Below are positions 44,701 through 57,800 of a stretch of DNA of 64,000 nt, piece by piece. The position numbers were made by a program, and so were the translations under genes. Below the pieces are notes generated by a model, which worked only from the letters and a program-made list of their open reading frames with translations, made no database searches and was not told the origin of the DNA. Origin of the DNA: Drosophila miranda (taxonomy: Eukaryota; Arthropoda; Insecta; Diptera; Drosophilidae); the NCBI RefSeq assembly GCF_003369915.1, contig NC_046677.1, forward strand, positions 4,650,001-4,714,000, written 5' to 3'. The stretch's first letter is position 1. The number at the start of each line of letters is the position of its first letter.

Positions 44701-45841
44701 CGATCTGATCCACACAGGTGGCTCAGGGTCGGTTCTCGCAGTCGTCGATATTCACCTCGCAGGCGGCACCCGTCCAGCCGGGATGGCAGACGCACTCGTG
44801 ATCGAACAGTCGGTCCACGCAGGTGCCATGTTTGCAGGGTTCCGACAGGCACAGGTCGATCTTCTGCTCGCAGCGTTTGCCCGTAAAGCCGGGCGGACAG
44901 GCGCACTGGAAGTCATTGACCAGGTCCGTGCAGTTGGCGCCCAGCAGGCAGAACTCGCTCTTTCCTCTTCGCTCTCTCCTTTAGGGACAGCGACTTTGCG
45001 CCATTTACGCTTTTTTCGCACACACACATACATACATACATACATATACAAACAAAAAGACCGCGTGGCCGAAAGAAAAAAAAATGCAAGACACCTGTGA
45101 CACACATGCGACCCAGGGCTTATTTATGTACATACGAAAAATTAATAAATTAATCTAATAAAAATGCTTACACATAGTAATTAGCTACGCTATATCGCGA
45201 TATGCAATTTTTCTGCCATTCCATTGTTTACATTCTCACGCTCTCAATAGACGCACGCTTATTTTCATAAATTTAACACTTTAAAGCCAGGATTTTTTAT
45301 ATTTTTCAGCGCCCTACACTAAAACTTATTACGTGACAATATATTCTGAATTATTTACACAATTTTTCCGCTTTTCGCGACCCGAAACCGGGTAAAAGAA
45401 CGCGGAGCTGATTGTGAACGCGTGCAAATGGAAGCTAGAACTGGGAGAGAGGAGAATGGGAAATTGTATTCTTTTCTGCTCCTCTTCCACGCTCTCTCCT
45501 AATGCATAAGACATTGGATTGGCAATTCTTATTCCAAATGAAATTCCAATGTAATTCTCACGTTCCCGAGTCTTCGTCCGTCGTAATCTTTCAATATTGT
45601 CGGAATTGTGTTTAGTAAACACTCTGTACATATGTAGATATGCATGTACATACATATGTATGTATATGTAGTATGTATACATATATGCAAATCAGCTTTA
45701 CAAGTGAAACCGTTGGTTTAGTTTTTGAGGCAGGAGCACCGATTTTCGATTTGGACACTGGGCACTGGATTTTCCGTCAGAATCAATCAAACAAATAGTG
45801 AATTATCATAGCTCTTCAGGCATATATAAATATAAGTCTAT

Positions 45842-45866
45842 AATCAATCAATCAATCAATCAATCT
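45842..45866. repeat. (AATC)n microsatellite in U4
   Basis: About six AATC units at the site described for U2. Confidence 0.88.
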
Positions 45867-45971
45867 GACAATCAATTTGTTTTTGGTATAAAAATATACA
45901 ATTATTAGTATCAAAATATAGTATTGTACAGTTTTTCACTCGTGCTCGTGCTTGATCGCGTATATGTATAT

Positions 45972-46307
45972 CCGTTGGACTCCGAGGACGACCTCCTGCC
46001 AGCTGATGGGCGCAACCCTATAGAGTCTGTTGGATCGGTAGATATTGTTAACTGGACTAATAGTTTCGTACCAAACAAACCTTTTTCGCAGTTTTTTTTT
46101 TTTTAATTGTTGTTTAATGCTGTAAGAGCGTAGGTGTTGATTGGTTGTTGTATTATTCGTCTATGATACAGCATCCGTAGGACCCCGAGGAAGAGCGCCT
46201 GCCAGCTAAAGTGAGACCCCAATAGCGTCTGTTGGATCGGTAGATATTGTTAACTGGACCAATAAATAGTTTCGTACCAAACAAACCTTTTTCGCAGTTT
46301 TTTTTTG
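45972..46307. repeat. 203-bp minisatellite, about two copies (U4)
   Basis: Cores at about 46029 and 46227. Confidence 0.88.
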
Positions 46308-47141
46308 TTGATTATTGTTTAAAGCAGTAATGGAGTAGAAGGTGTTGATTGGCTGTTGTATTATTCTTCTAAGGAAGATAGGTAGATAGAGTGAACTTAT
46401 TACTCGAACCGGAACTAAATACTTTCTTACGAAACGAACATTTTTGTTTTGTTTGTTTTGTTTCACTGTCTTTTGTTTGTTGGTTGTGTTTTTCACTTTT
46501 TGCTTAAATTAGTTTAAAAAAAATATCACTTTATTCTTAATATCTAGTCAAAAAATATTGCCGAAAAAAAAAACTACAAAATTTAGAATTTATTTTGCTC
46601 CCGAGCTGTGAACTCTCTGCCACTCCGAATAACACTGATACTTTTTCAGTATTCTCACACGTTCACGAATTTGACAACTGGGGTTTCGTTGGGCTTGGAT
46701 TGCTTGTTTCTGTTTTTTTGGGGATACATATATTTAATAAAAAAAAAAAACAAAGTATTCGGGTAGAAAGTTGTGTGTTACTAATCGATTTATATCATAT
46801 AATTACGGCGATATAGCATCCATAGGGCTTATACTCCCGAAATTTGGTGCGAAATAAAAGCACTGACTTCAAATAGTTTCATTTGTTATCATGGCATTAA
46901 GCCACGTAATTGCTGCTGTAATTGGCTGACATTTGGACTCGGATTCGATAGATGATTTTGTTCACAGCAATTACGTTGATTCAATGCAAGGCTCTCCCTC
47001 CAATGAGTATTTTGGGGGGCAGTGTTGGAACATTCCCTTGATCTGTCTGTGTGTGTGTGTGTATTTTTTGTTATATTTTTGTATGACCACATTTTACATT
47101 AAAGCAGATTTTAATTACATATGCTTCTCGTTGTTTATTGT

Positions 47142-50100
47142 TTACTGCACTTCGCTATCACTATCACTCTTTTCTGGAAAAAAAAAACAAAACAAAATAA
47201 ATATTTAAAGATAATAAATAAGGAAATAAGTACATACCCTTCTTGCCCGTGTAGGCATGACGTTTCAGTCGATCGTATAAGTCTTCTTTAGTTCCATAAA
47301 GCGAGGCATTCGACCTGGCCAATGTGCTCATCTTGCCCCCATGCAAAGCTGCACAAAATCAATTTTATTTTAAGGAAAAATGTGATGGAAAACCATTCTA
47401 TCGCATACCATCCTTCATATACGTTTCGTTGTAGAAATTGGGCATCTCCCAGCCATCCTCCTCGTCGTCGTAGTAGTGCGCATAGGTGCTGTGGTGCGAG
47501 GGCGCTATGGACTCCGCGTAGGGTGTGTGGGCGCCATAGTAGAAGTTCACCTGCGAGCCCGTTTGATCGATGGCAGGAGTTAGCATCTTCTTGGGATCGC
47601 GGCGCTTCGTCGAGCGCACGCATATCATCCAAATGAGCAGTACAATGATGATAATGAAGATCACTGCACCGGCAATGCCGCCCGCGATGTACGCAAACTC
47701 CGAACGCTCGGCGCAATGGGGTCCGGTGAGGGAGCCGACGCAACGGCAAGAGGGTGTACCCTTCAGATCCTTGACACAGGCGCCCGAGTTCTCGCAGAAG
47801 CCGTCGCACACATCCGTGCAGGCCATGCCAGTGCCATTGAAGCCCGGTTTGCACTCGCACTTAAAGTCAGAGGTCTCTGGTACCATGATGCAGTAGGCAT
47901 TCGCATCGCAGTGGGGTTTGCCCTCGGCTATGTGCTCGCAGGGATTGGTGCATTCGCTCTTGGAGGTGGCGCCGGTGATCTTGGTGCTGTGATTGGGCGG
48001 GCACTGGATGCAGGCGGTCTGCTGCGACTCGGACTGATAGAAGCCCTTTCTGCACTCAATGCACATATTGAGGGTGGCATTCAGATAGGTTCCGGGCGAG
48101 CAAACAGGCAGGGTGCACTCCTCCACGGAACTGGCACCCACCTTGGGTGTGGTGCGTCCCAGGGGACAGGCGGCGCACGACGGCTGTACGCCCTGCAGGC
48201 GGTAGGTTCCACGCGGGCAGGGCTCGCAGCGACCATCGGCGCCGAGCTGCTGGCCAGAGCTGCACTCGTCGCGGCACTCCTTGCGCGAGTTCGCCTCCGT
48301 GGAGCGGGTGGTCTGACCGAGGCCGCACAGATCGCAGCCAAAGGCTCCCTCGTTCGACTGATAGAATCCATGGCCGCAGGAGCGGCACAGACCTGTCTCC
48401 GCATCGAAATACTTGCCAGCCGGACAGCGTTCCTTGCAGTCGGCCGCCGACCGGGCTCCAGGTCCAGCCGTGACTCCAGGACGTCCTGCAATCACCGGAC
48501 ACTTGCTGCACTGCTGCTGGCCCGCCTCCGACTGATAGGTGCCGCGCGCACAGGCAATACACGTCTTGTTGGCACTGTCGTAGTAGGTGCCAATGGCACA
48601 GGGCACACAGTCGGGTATCATCACCACCTGACCCACGGGACAGGCGTACTCCGAGCCGAGCTCCAGGGAGGCCGGATCGGGCACTGTGTTGGGCAGGATC
48701 TCCTGCACGGCAAACTGATCGTCCTCGAGGATGAGTTTCTCCAACAGCTGCTTTACACTCGAGCGTTCGCCCGTCGATGTATGGACCACAGGATCGCTAA
48801 AGAGGCAGCAGGAAAATTACAAGTTACTACGTGGGTTTTTAATGGATTTTCATTTGTATATTAATACAATTAATCTTAATGGTGGATTTCTCGGACTCTA
48901 GTTAAAGTTCATGAGATAAATATTACTTGATTTGAGCAACAGATAGATAAACCTTCAGATATCCATGGTATTCTATTGAAATATCTTTGTGCAAGTAATA
49001 TTTTTCGTCTATTCTTTAAATAAACCAAGAGAAACCCACATCGAGTGGTGTTAGCACGCATAGACATGTAGTATGGTATTAGAAAAAGCATTAGAAAGTG
49101 TTTTTGCATGGCGATTGGTTTGGTTTTTTTGGTGGATTGGTGCTGGGCAGATATATCGGGGTGCATGAACCGCAAAACGAATGGAATGCTAAGGACATGG
49201 ACATACTTTACAGCCGGGAAGGCTATCTCCAGGGTGTATGTATCACCGCCAGTTTGTTGGCGTCCCTGGCGACCCGTCAATGCCAGATCGTCATCCTCAT
49301 CGCTGTAAGTTTTTGTGGGTTAACGAACAAATACAATACATAAAACATATAACATATACACAGGAAGTACACACAAAATATATATATAATACACGACATG
49401 CTGGACCACTGAGGGTCCAGACATCGGTCTGAATGTCCTTGCACTCTCTATCCGAAAACAAAGATTAATTGGATATCAAAGCTTTCTTTCATGCAAAAAC
49501 AAACCTCGTTCCCTCGATGGCATACGAGCAGAAGTTCCAGTCCCTGTTCAATCCATTCACAGAGTTCGTCACCTTCTGCCGCAGCACTGCCTGTCCCGCC
49601 TTGTTGCACAGCACATCCGAGGGGAAGAGCATCTTGATGCGGAACACACGCTGCGCGGGCTTCGAGGGCGAGCAGGATGGATAGACCAGAGGCATCGAGG
49701 GTTCGCGCGTGGGACGCCAGAAGCCCTCGGCTCCGCAGGTGTAGAATTCGGGCACTTGTTCGGAGAAGCGTAGACCAGCATTGCAGGCAATCTCACACAC
49801 CTTGAACTGTCCGCCTGCGCCCCAGTCCTTGCAGACCTGCGAGCCACCCACGGGATCAGCCAAGGCAGGGCAGAAGTCAGCTAAAGAAATACATTTCAGA
49901 TGAAAATAAATGATATTCAATAGCAGGATATTTTGTGGTGGATACTTACTCAACAGCGAAACCTTAAAGCTGCAGGAAGCCGTATTGCCAGCCGCATCGG
50001 AGGCAATGTAGGTGATATCGTAGGTGCCCCAGAGGAGGGTCGTGCCCGAGCGATGTCCATTGCGTTCGTAGATCTTCGTGACGCCAATATTGTCGCTGAA

Positions 50101-51909
50101 GTGTGGCTCATCCCAGGTGACGACGGCCGAACCGTTCTTGGCTATGACCCAAAGATCGCCAGGGCAGTGCTCGACGACTGGTGGCTCCTTGTCCACAACC
50201 AGCTGCTGGCAATTGCCGCCGGTATAGCCCACAGGACACTTGCGTTGTCCGCACAGCGAGGGTACATTCCGCTCCACGCCCCCGGAGGTGACCTCATAGC
50301 CGGCCCAGTTGAGAATAAGACCGGGATAGAGTACTGGTTCCGAGCGACAGTCGCGCACTTGCTTCTGGATCTCGGAGGTGATGTCGAGGGCGCGGGCCCA
50401 CACCTGGGTCTTGGTCACGGTGCCCTGGAAGCCGGCATCTGAGTAGGCCAACTCATGGCTGACGCCGCCATAGGGCTGTGGACGACCCAGCACCGACCAG
50501 AGATACCCAGGGAGGGCTCCTCCAGCGCCGTACTCCATTTTGCTGGCAATCAATCCTTCAGTGATGAGCTGCAGCTGTCCGCTGACGCCGTCCCAGACGA
50601 CAGCCACATGATGCCACTGTCCATCGTTGACGGAGGTGTACTCGCCGAAGCTCAGGAAGGCATCGGATTGGTCCTCAAACAGCGAGACCTGCACGCCACT
50701 GGAGTGGGCCTGCAGCAGGAGGCGACGGTGTTGCGTCATGCGTGCGGATTCCACTCCGTACAGCGAAAAGAAGATGCCGGGATCGTCCTTCTGGGCGAAT
50801 TGCACCCACATGGCCACCGTCAAGCTGTTGGCTCCGCCCGTGGCGAAGGGCACCACCTGGGCGGCCGTAGACCTCGAGGGATCGCTGAAGTACAGATCGT
50901 AGTCCACTTGGATGGCCTTGCGGCAATCATCGCCGGTCATGTTGAAGGGGCACTGGCAGTAGAAGCCGTTGGTGAGGTCCACACAGCTAGCCCCAGGCGG
51001 ACACGAGTTGTCCTTGCAGTCGGCAATGTCCTGTTCGCAATTGCGGCCCGTAAAGCCCGCGGGACACTGGCAGCTGTAGCCAGCACCATTGTCCACACAG
51101 GTGGCACCGTTCTGGCAGACATGCTCCTCGCAGGCATCGTACTCGTACTGGCAGCCAATGCCGGAGTAATCCGCCGGACAGCTGCAGTTCAGGCCGGAGC
51201 CAAAGTCCTGGCACTTGCCGCCGTGCATGCACGGATCGCCGATGCAGCGTTCGGGTGCGGTCTCGCAGTTCTTGCCATCGGTGCCGCTGGGGCACACACA
51301 GAAGTAGTCCTGGAACAGGTCAATGCAGCTGGCATCGTTCTGGCATGGCGCCTGGAGGCTGCAGGTCGTAACCTGCTGCTCGCAGCGCATGCCGCTCCAT
51401 CCGGGCTCACAGCCGCACTCGAAGCCACCGACACGATCGCGACAGATGCCGTTGTTAAGGCAGGGCTGCGCCTCGCAGTCATCGATATCCGTCTCGCAGA
51501 GGATGCCCTTGAAGCCATCGCGGCAGACGCACTCGTACTTGTTGTCCAGATCCAGGCAGCGTTCGGTGCCCACGGGATTGCACGGATCGCTGAGGCACTC
51601 ATCGATCTCCGCCTCGCAGCTGACCCCCACGTAGCCGGGACGGCACTTGCACGTAAAGCCATCGATCTGATCCACACAGGTGGCGCAGGGTCGGTTCTCG
51701 CAGTCGTCGATATTCACCTCGCAGGCGGCACCCGTCCAGCCGGGATGGCAGACGCACTCGTGATCGAACAGTCGGTCCACGCAGGTGCCATGTTTGCAGG
51801 GTTCCGACAGGCACAGGTCGATCTTCTGCTCGCAGCGTTTGCCCGTAAAGCCGGGCGGACAGGCGCACTGGAAGTCATTGACCAGGTCCGTGCAGTTGGC
51901 GCCCAGCAG
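47142..51909 (-). pseudogene. uif: Truncated uif copy 4 (C4), reading frame intact but headless
   Basis: Exons: 49950-51909, 49505-49880, 49207-49302, 47409-48796, 47238-47348, 47142-47173. The 126-bp exon is reduced to a remnant ending at 49447, but skipping it keeps the frame (phases match). I find no stop or frameshift in any exon: the lengths sum to 3,963 bp, 1,321 codons, from the middle of EGF 5 through LamG, HYR, GCC2/GCC3, EGF, membrane helix and tail. Like the other copies it has the 123-bp EGF fusion. A TAA lies a few codons upstream of the uif joint in the same frame, and there is no start codon, signal peptide or visible promoter, so I class it as a pseudogene. Expression by read-through from the parent cannot be excluded. 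Confidence 0.85.
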
Positions 51910-52803
51910 GCAGAACTCGCTCTTTCCTCTTCGCTCTCTCCTTTAGGGACAGCGACTTTGCGCCATTTACGCTTTTTTCGCACACACACATACATACATA
52001 CATACATATACAAACAAAAAGACCGCGTGGCCGAAAGAAAAAAAAATGCAAGACACCTGTGACACACATGCGACCCAGGGCTTATTTATGTACATACGAA
52101 AAATTAATAAATTAATCTAATAAAAATGCTTACACATAGTAATTAGCTACGCTATATCGCGATATGCAATTTTTCTGCCATTCCATTGTTTACATTCTCA
52201 CGCTCTCAATAGACGCACGCTTATTTTCATAAATTTAACACTTTAAAGCCAGGATTTTTTATATTTTTCAGCGCCCTACACTAAAACTTATTACGTGACA
52301 ATATATTCTGAATTATTTACACAATTTTTCCGCTTTTCGCGACCCGAAACCGGGTAAAAGAACGCGGAGCTGATTGTGAACGCGTGCAAATGGAAGCTAG
52401 AACTGGGAGAGAGGAGAATGGGAAATTGTATTCTTTTCTGCTCCTCTTCCACGCTCTCTCCTAATGCATAAGACATTGGATTGGCAATTCTTATTCCAAA
52501 TGAAATTCCAATGTAATTCTCACGTTCCCGAGTCTTCGTCCGTCGTAATCTTTCAATATTGTCGGAATTGTGTTTAGTAAACACTCTGTACATATGTAGA
52601 TATGCATGTACATACATATGTATGTATATGTAGTATGTATACATATATGCAAATCAGCTTTACAAGTGAAACCGTTGGTTTAGTTTTTGAGGCAGGAGCA
52701 CCGATTTTCGATTTGGACACTGGGCACTGGATTTTCCGTCAGAATCAATCAAACAAATAGTGAATTATCATAGCTCTTCAGGCATATATAAATATAAGTC
52801 TAT

Positions 52804-52839
<36 letters not shown>

Positions 52840-52840
52840 T
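52804..52840. repeat. (AATC)n microsatellite next to parental uif
   Basis: About nine AATC units, the longest allele in the array. Confidence 0.9.
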
Positions 52841-52946
52841 GACAATCAATTTGTTTTTGGTATAAAAATATACAATTATTAGTATCAAAATATAGTATTG
52901 TACAGTTTTTCACTCGTGCTCGTGCTTGATCGCGTATATGTATATC

Positions 52947-53275
52947 CGTTGGACTCCGAGGACGACCTCCTGCCAGCTGATGGGCGCAACCCTATAGAGT
53001 CTGTTGGATCGGTAGATATTGTTAACTGGACTAATAGTTTCGTACCAAACAAACCTTTTTCGCAGTTTTTTCTTTGATTGTTGTTTAATGCTGTAAGAGC
53101 GTAGGTGTTGATTGGTTGTTGTATTATTCGTCTATGATACAGCATCCGTAGGACCCCGAGGAAGAGCGCCTGCCAGCTAAAGTGAGACCCCAATAGCGTC
53201 TGTTGGATCGGTAGATATTGTTAACTGGACCAATAAATAGTTTCGTACCAAACAAACCTTTTTCGCAGTTTTTTT
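52947..53275. repeat. 203-bp minisatellite, about two copies (parent)
   Basis: Cores at about 52999 and 53199. Confidence 0.88.
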
Positions 53276-54625
53276 TTGTTGATTATTGTTTAAAGCAGTA
53301 ATGGAGTAGAAGGTGTTGATTGGCTGTTGTATTATTCTTCTAAGGAAGATAGGTAGATAGAGTGAACTTATTACTCGAACCGGAACTAAATACTTTCTTA
53401 CGAAACGAACATTTTTGTTTTGTTTGTTTTGTTTCACTGTCTTTTGTTTGTTGGTTGTGTTTTTCACTTTTTGCTTAAATTAGTTTAAAAAAAATATCAC
53501 TTTATTCTTAATATCTAGTCAAAAAATATTGCCGAAAAAAAAAACTACAAAATTTAGAATTTATTTTGCTCCCGAGCTGTGAACTCTCTGCCACTCCGAA
53601 TAACACTGATACTTTTTCAGTATTCTCACACGTTCACGAATTTGACAACTGGGGTTTCGTTGGGCTTGGATTGCTTGTTTCTGTTTTTTTGGGGATACAT
53701 ATGTATATTTAATAAAAAAAAAAACAAAGTATTCGGGTAGAAAGTTGTGTGTTACTAATCGATTTATATCATATAATTACGGCGATATAGCATCCATAGG
53801 GCTTATACTCCCGAAATTTGGTGCGAAATAAAAGCACTGACTTCAAATAGTTTCATTTGTTTTCATGTTGTTTTTATTTTATACAAGAGAATTTCATAAA
53901 ATTAATTGTCATACATACATACATAATAATTAAATTGATTTTTGTTTTTATTAAATTACAAAATAACGACTATATTTGATTTGCTTTTTACAGCACTCGC
54001 GGAATTTGTTCAACAAGTTTTGGACACACAATCCTATATTGGTTGGAAAAATCTATATTTAAATGTATATAGTATAGCATATAAGTATATAGTAAGTATG
54101 TATTGCAATTTGGTGGCTTGTCTGTCAAGCAAAGATGGTTTTCGATCCGAGTTGTGTTTTGTTGTGTTGTTTTGTGGTATAGGTAAATAATACTTAAGAT
54201 TAAAACAATATAATTTCTTTATTATATTATGTTAAGTTATGCATATAAGTTCGACTTAATTTCATTTAGTTTGCATACCTAAAGAGCACATATTGGAGTT
54301 TTACTTATTTAAGATTTCAGATTTCTCTTTGCGTTTCGTTTCGAGCAGCTCTCTCTCTCGCTTAAAGCCTGGCATTAAGCCACGTAATTGCTGCTGTAAT
54401 TGGCTGACATTTGGACTCGGATTCGATAGATGATTTTGTTCACAGCAATTACGTTGATTCAATGCAAGGCTCTCCCTCCAATGAGTATTTTGGGGGGCAG
54501 TGTTGGAACATTCCCTTGATCTGTCTGTGTGTGTGTTTGTGTGTGTATTTTTTGTTATATTTTTGTATGACCACATTTTACATTAAAGCAGATTTTAATT
54601 ACATATGCTTCTCGTTGTTTATTGT

Positions 54626-54832
54626 TTACTGCACTTCGCTATCACTATCACTCTTTTCTGGAAAAAAAAAACAAAACAAAATAAATATTTAAAGATAATA
54701 AATAAGGAAATAAGTACATACCCTTCTTGCCCGTGTAGGCATGACGTTTCAGTCGATCGTATAAGTCTTCTTTAGTTCCATAAAGCGAGGCATTCGACCT
54801 GGCCAATGTGCTCATCTTGCCCCCATGCAAAC
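54626..54832 (-). CDS. uif: uif last two exons: end of the cytoplasmic tail
   Basis: Exon 54722-54832 ([18 protein letters not shown]...[13 protein letters not shown]) and exon 54626-54657 (KSDSDSEVQ, stop TAA), separated by a 64-bp intron with a strong poly-T/CAG acceptor. The basic-then-acidic tail with a DSDSE cluster looks like a phosphorylation site (inference). The copies vary by one residue at the first joint (Gly in parent and C3, Ala in C1, C2, C4). Confidence 0.87.
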
Positions 54833-57800
54833 CTGCACAAAATCAATTTTATTTTAAGAAAAAATGTGATGGAAAACAATTCTATCGCATACCATCCTTC
54901 ATATACGTTTCGTTGTAGAAATTGGGCATCTCCCAGCCATCCTCCTCGTCGTCGTAGTAGTGCGCATAGGTGCTGTGGTGCGAGGGCGCTATGGACTCCG
55001 CGTAGGGTGTGTGGGCGCCATAGTAGAAGTTCACCTGCGAGCCCGTTTGATCGATGGCAGGAGTTAGCATCTTCTTGGGATCGCGGCGCTTCGTCGAGCG
55101 CACGCATATCATCCAAATGAGCAGTACAATGATGATAATGAAGATCACTGCACCGGCAATGCCGCCCGCGATGTACGCAAACTCCGAACGCTCGGCGCAA
55201 TGGGGTCCGGTGAAGGAGCCGACGCAACGGCAAGAGGGTGTACCCTTCAGATCCTTGACACAGGTGCCCGAGTTCTCGCAGAAGCCGTCGCACACATCCG
55301 TGCAGGCCATGCCAGTGCCATTGAAGCCCGGTTTGCACTCGCACTTAAAGTCCGAGGTCTCTGGTACCATGATGCAGTAGGCATTCGCATCGCAGTGGGG
55401 TTTGCCCTCGGCTATGTGCTCGCAGGGATTGGTGCATTCGCTCTTGGAGGTGGCGCCGGTGATCTTGGTGCTGTGATTGGGCGGGCACTGGATGCAGGCG
55501 GTCTGCTGCGACTCGGACTGATAGAAGCCCTTTCTGCACTCAATGCACATATTGAGGGTGGCATTCAGATAGGTTCCGGGCGAGCAAACAGGCAGGGTGC
55601 ACTCCTCCACGGAACTGGCACCCACCTTGGGTGTGGTGCGTCCCAGGGGACAGGCGGCGCACGAGGGCTGTACGCCCTGCAGGCGGTAGGTTCCACGCGG
55701 GCAGGGCTCGCAGCGACCATCGGCGCCGAGCTGCTGGCCAGAGCTGCACTCGTCGCGGCACTCCTTGCGCGAGTTCGCCTCCGTGGAGCGGGTGGTCTGA
55801 CCGAGGCCGCACAGATCGCAGCCAAAGGCTCCCTCGTTCGACTGATAGAATCCATGGCCGCAGGAGCGGCACAGACCCGTCTCCGCATCGAAATACTTGC
55901 CAGCCGGACAGCGTTCCTTGCAGTCGGCCGCCGACCGGGCTCCAGGTCCAGCCGTGACTCCAGGACGTCCTGCAATCACCGGACACTTGCTGCACTGCTG
56001 CTGGCCCGCCTCCGACTGATAGGTGCCGCGCGCACAGGCAATACACGTCTTGTTGGCACTGTCGTAGTAGGTGCCAATGGCACAGGGCACACAGTCGGGT
56101 ATCATCACCACCTGACCCACGGGACAGGCGTACTCCGAGCCGAGCTCCAGGGAGGCCGGATCGGGCACTGTGTTGGGCAGGATCTCCTGCACGGCAAACT
56201 GATCGTCCTCGAGGATGAGTTTCTCCAACAGCTGCTTGACACTCGAGCGTTCGCCCGTCGATGTATGGACCACAGGATCGCTAAAGAGGCAGCAGGAAAA
56301 TTACAAGTTACTACGTGGGTTTTTAATGGATTTTCATTTGTATATTAATACAATTAATCTTAATGGTGGATTTCTCGGACTCTAGTTAAAGTTCATGAGA
56401 TAAATATTACTTGATTTGAGCAACAGATAGATAAACCTTCAGATATCCATGGTATTCTATTGAAATATCTTTGTGCAAGTAATATTTTTCGTCTATTCTT
56501 TAAATAAACCAAGAGAAACCCACATCGAGTGGTGTTAGCACGCATAGACATGTAGTATGGTATTAGAAAAAGCATTAGAAAGTGTTTTTGCATGGCGATT
56601 GGTTTGGTTTTTTTGGTGGATTGGTGCTGGGCAGATATATCGGGGTGCATGAACCGCAAAACGAATGGAATGCTAAGGACATGGACATACTTTACAGCCG
56701 GGAAGGCTATCTCCAGGGTGTATGTATCACCGCCAGTTTGTTGGCGTCCCTGGCGACCCGTCAATGCCAGATCGTCATCCTCATCGCTGTAAGTTTTTGT
56801 GGGTTAACGAACAAATACAATACATAAAACATATAACATATACACAGGAAGTACACACAAAATATATATATAATACACGACATGCTGGACCACTGAGGGT
56901 CTCTCCTTAGGGGCTCTACTTACTTGACCACCGGCAGTTCCGCCTCCATCACATAGACACCACCGTCCTTGGCCTGGCGACGCACGCGATTGTTCTGCGC
57001 CCCTCTATAATGATCGCACTTGACATCGATCTGAATGTCCTTGCACTCTCTATCCGAAAACAAAGATTAATTGGATATCAAAGCTTTCTTTCATGCAAAA
57101 ACAAACCTCGTTCCCTCGATGGCATACGAGCAGAAGTTCCAGTCCCTGTTCAATCCATTCACAGAGTTCGTCACCTTCTGCCGCAGCACTGCCTGTCCCG
57201 CCTTGTTGCACAGCACATCCGAGGGGAAGAGCATCTTGATGCGGAACACACGCTGCGCGGGCTTCGAGGGCGAGCAGGATGGATAGACCAGAGGCATCGA
57301 GGGTTCGCGCGTGGGACGCCAGAAGCCCTCGGCTCCGCAGGTGTAGAATTCGGGCACTTGTTCGGAGAAGCGTAGACCAGCATTGCAGGCAATCTCACAC
57401 ACCTTGAACTGTCCGCCTGCGCCCCAGTCCTTGCAGACCTGCGAGCCACCCACGGGATCAGCCAAGGCAGGGCAGAAGTCAGCTAAAGAAATACATTTCA
57501 GATGAAAATAAATGATATTCAATAGCAGGATATTTTGTGGTGGATACTTACTCAACAGCGAAACCTTAAAGCTGCAGGAAGCCGTATTGCCAGCCGCATC
57601 GGAGGCAATGTAGGTGATATCGTAGGTGCCCCAGAGGAGGGTCGTGCCCGAGCGATGTCCATTGCGTTCGTAGATCTTCGTGACGCCAATATTGTCGCTG
57701 AAGTGTGGCTCATCCCAGGTGACGACGGCCGAACCGTTCTTTGCTATGACCCACAGATCTCCAGGGCAGTGCTCGACGACTGGTGGCTCCTTGTCCACAA

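Larger units (their letters stand above)
19990..44947 (-). repeat. Tandem unit U3 (about 7.77 kb plus a 17.2-kb LTR retrotransposon)
   Basis: The unit is split by the retrotransposon at 24580-41764, which lies in the intron between the membrane-helix exon and the 96-bp exon. Flank part 19990-22872 has three minisatellite copies and the C-run allele shared with U1. Confidence 0.92.
22873..44947 (-). pseudogene. uif: Truncated uif copy 3 (C3), interrupted by a retrotransposon
   Basis: Exons by homology: 42988-44947, 42543-42918, 42360-42485 (the 126-bp exon is complete here), 42127-42222, then the retrotransposon in the intron, 23140-24527 (463-codon frame open, no 84-bp loss), 22969-23079, 22873-22904. 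The only clear null lesion in the coding part is TGA at 44723-44725, shared with C2, plus the shared 123-bp EGF fusion and lack of a 5' end. The 17-kb insertion makes the host intron very long. Together with the parent, this is the only unit that keeps the full exon set. Confidence 0.9.
44950..51909 (-). repeat. Tandem unit U4 (6,960 bp)
   Basis: Shorter than the others because of a 504-bp deletion in the flank (joint at 46893/46894, equivalent to parental 53868-54371) and loss of one exon. The deletion removes the candidate poly(A) signal region. It has two minisatellite copies. Confidence 0.93.
51912..54625 (-). other. uif 3' UTR and downstream flank
   Basis: No coding region. A candidate poly(A) hexamer (AATAAA on the minus strand, 54218-54223) lies about 400 bases past the uif stop; other AATAAA sites occur near 53944 and 53875. 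The minisatellite (52947-53275) lies farther out, so it is in a long 3' UTR isoform or in the spacer. Confidence 0.55.
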
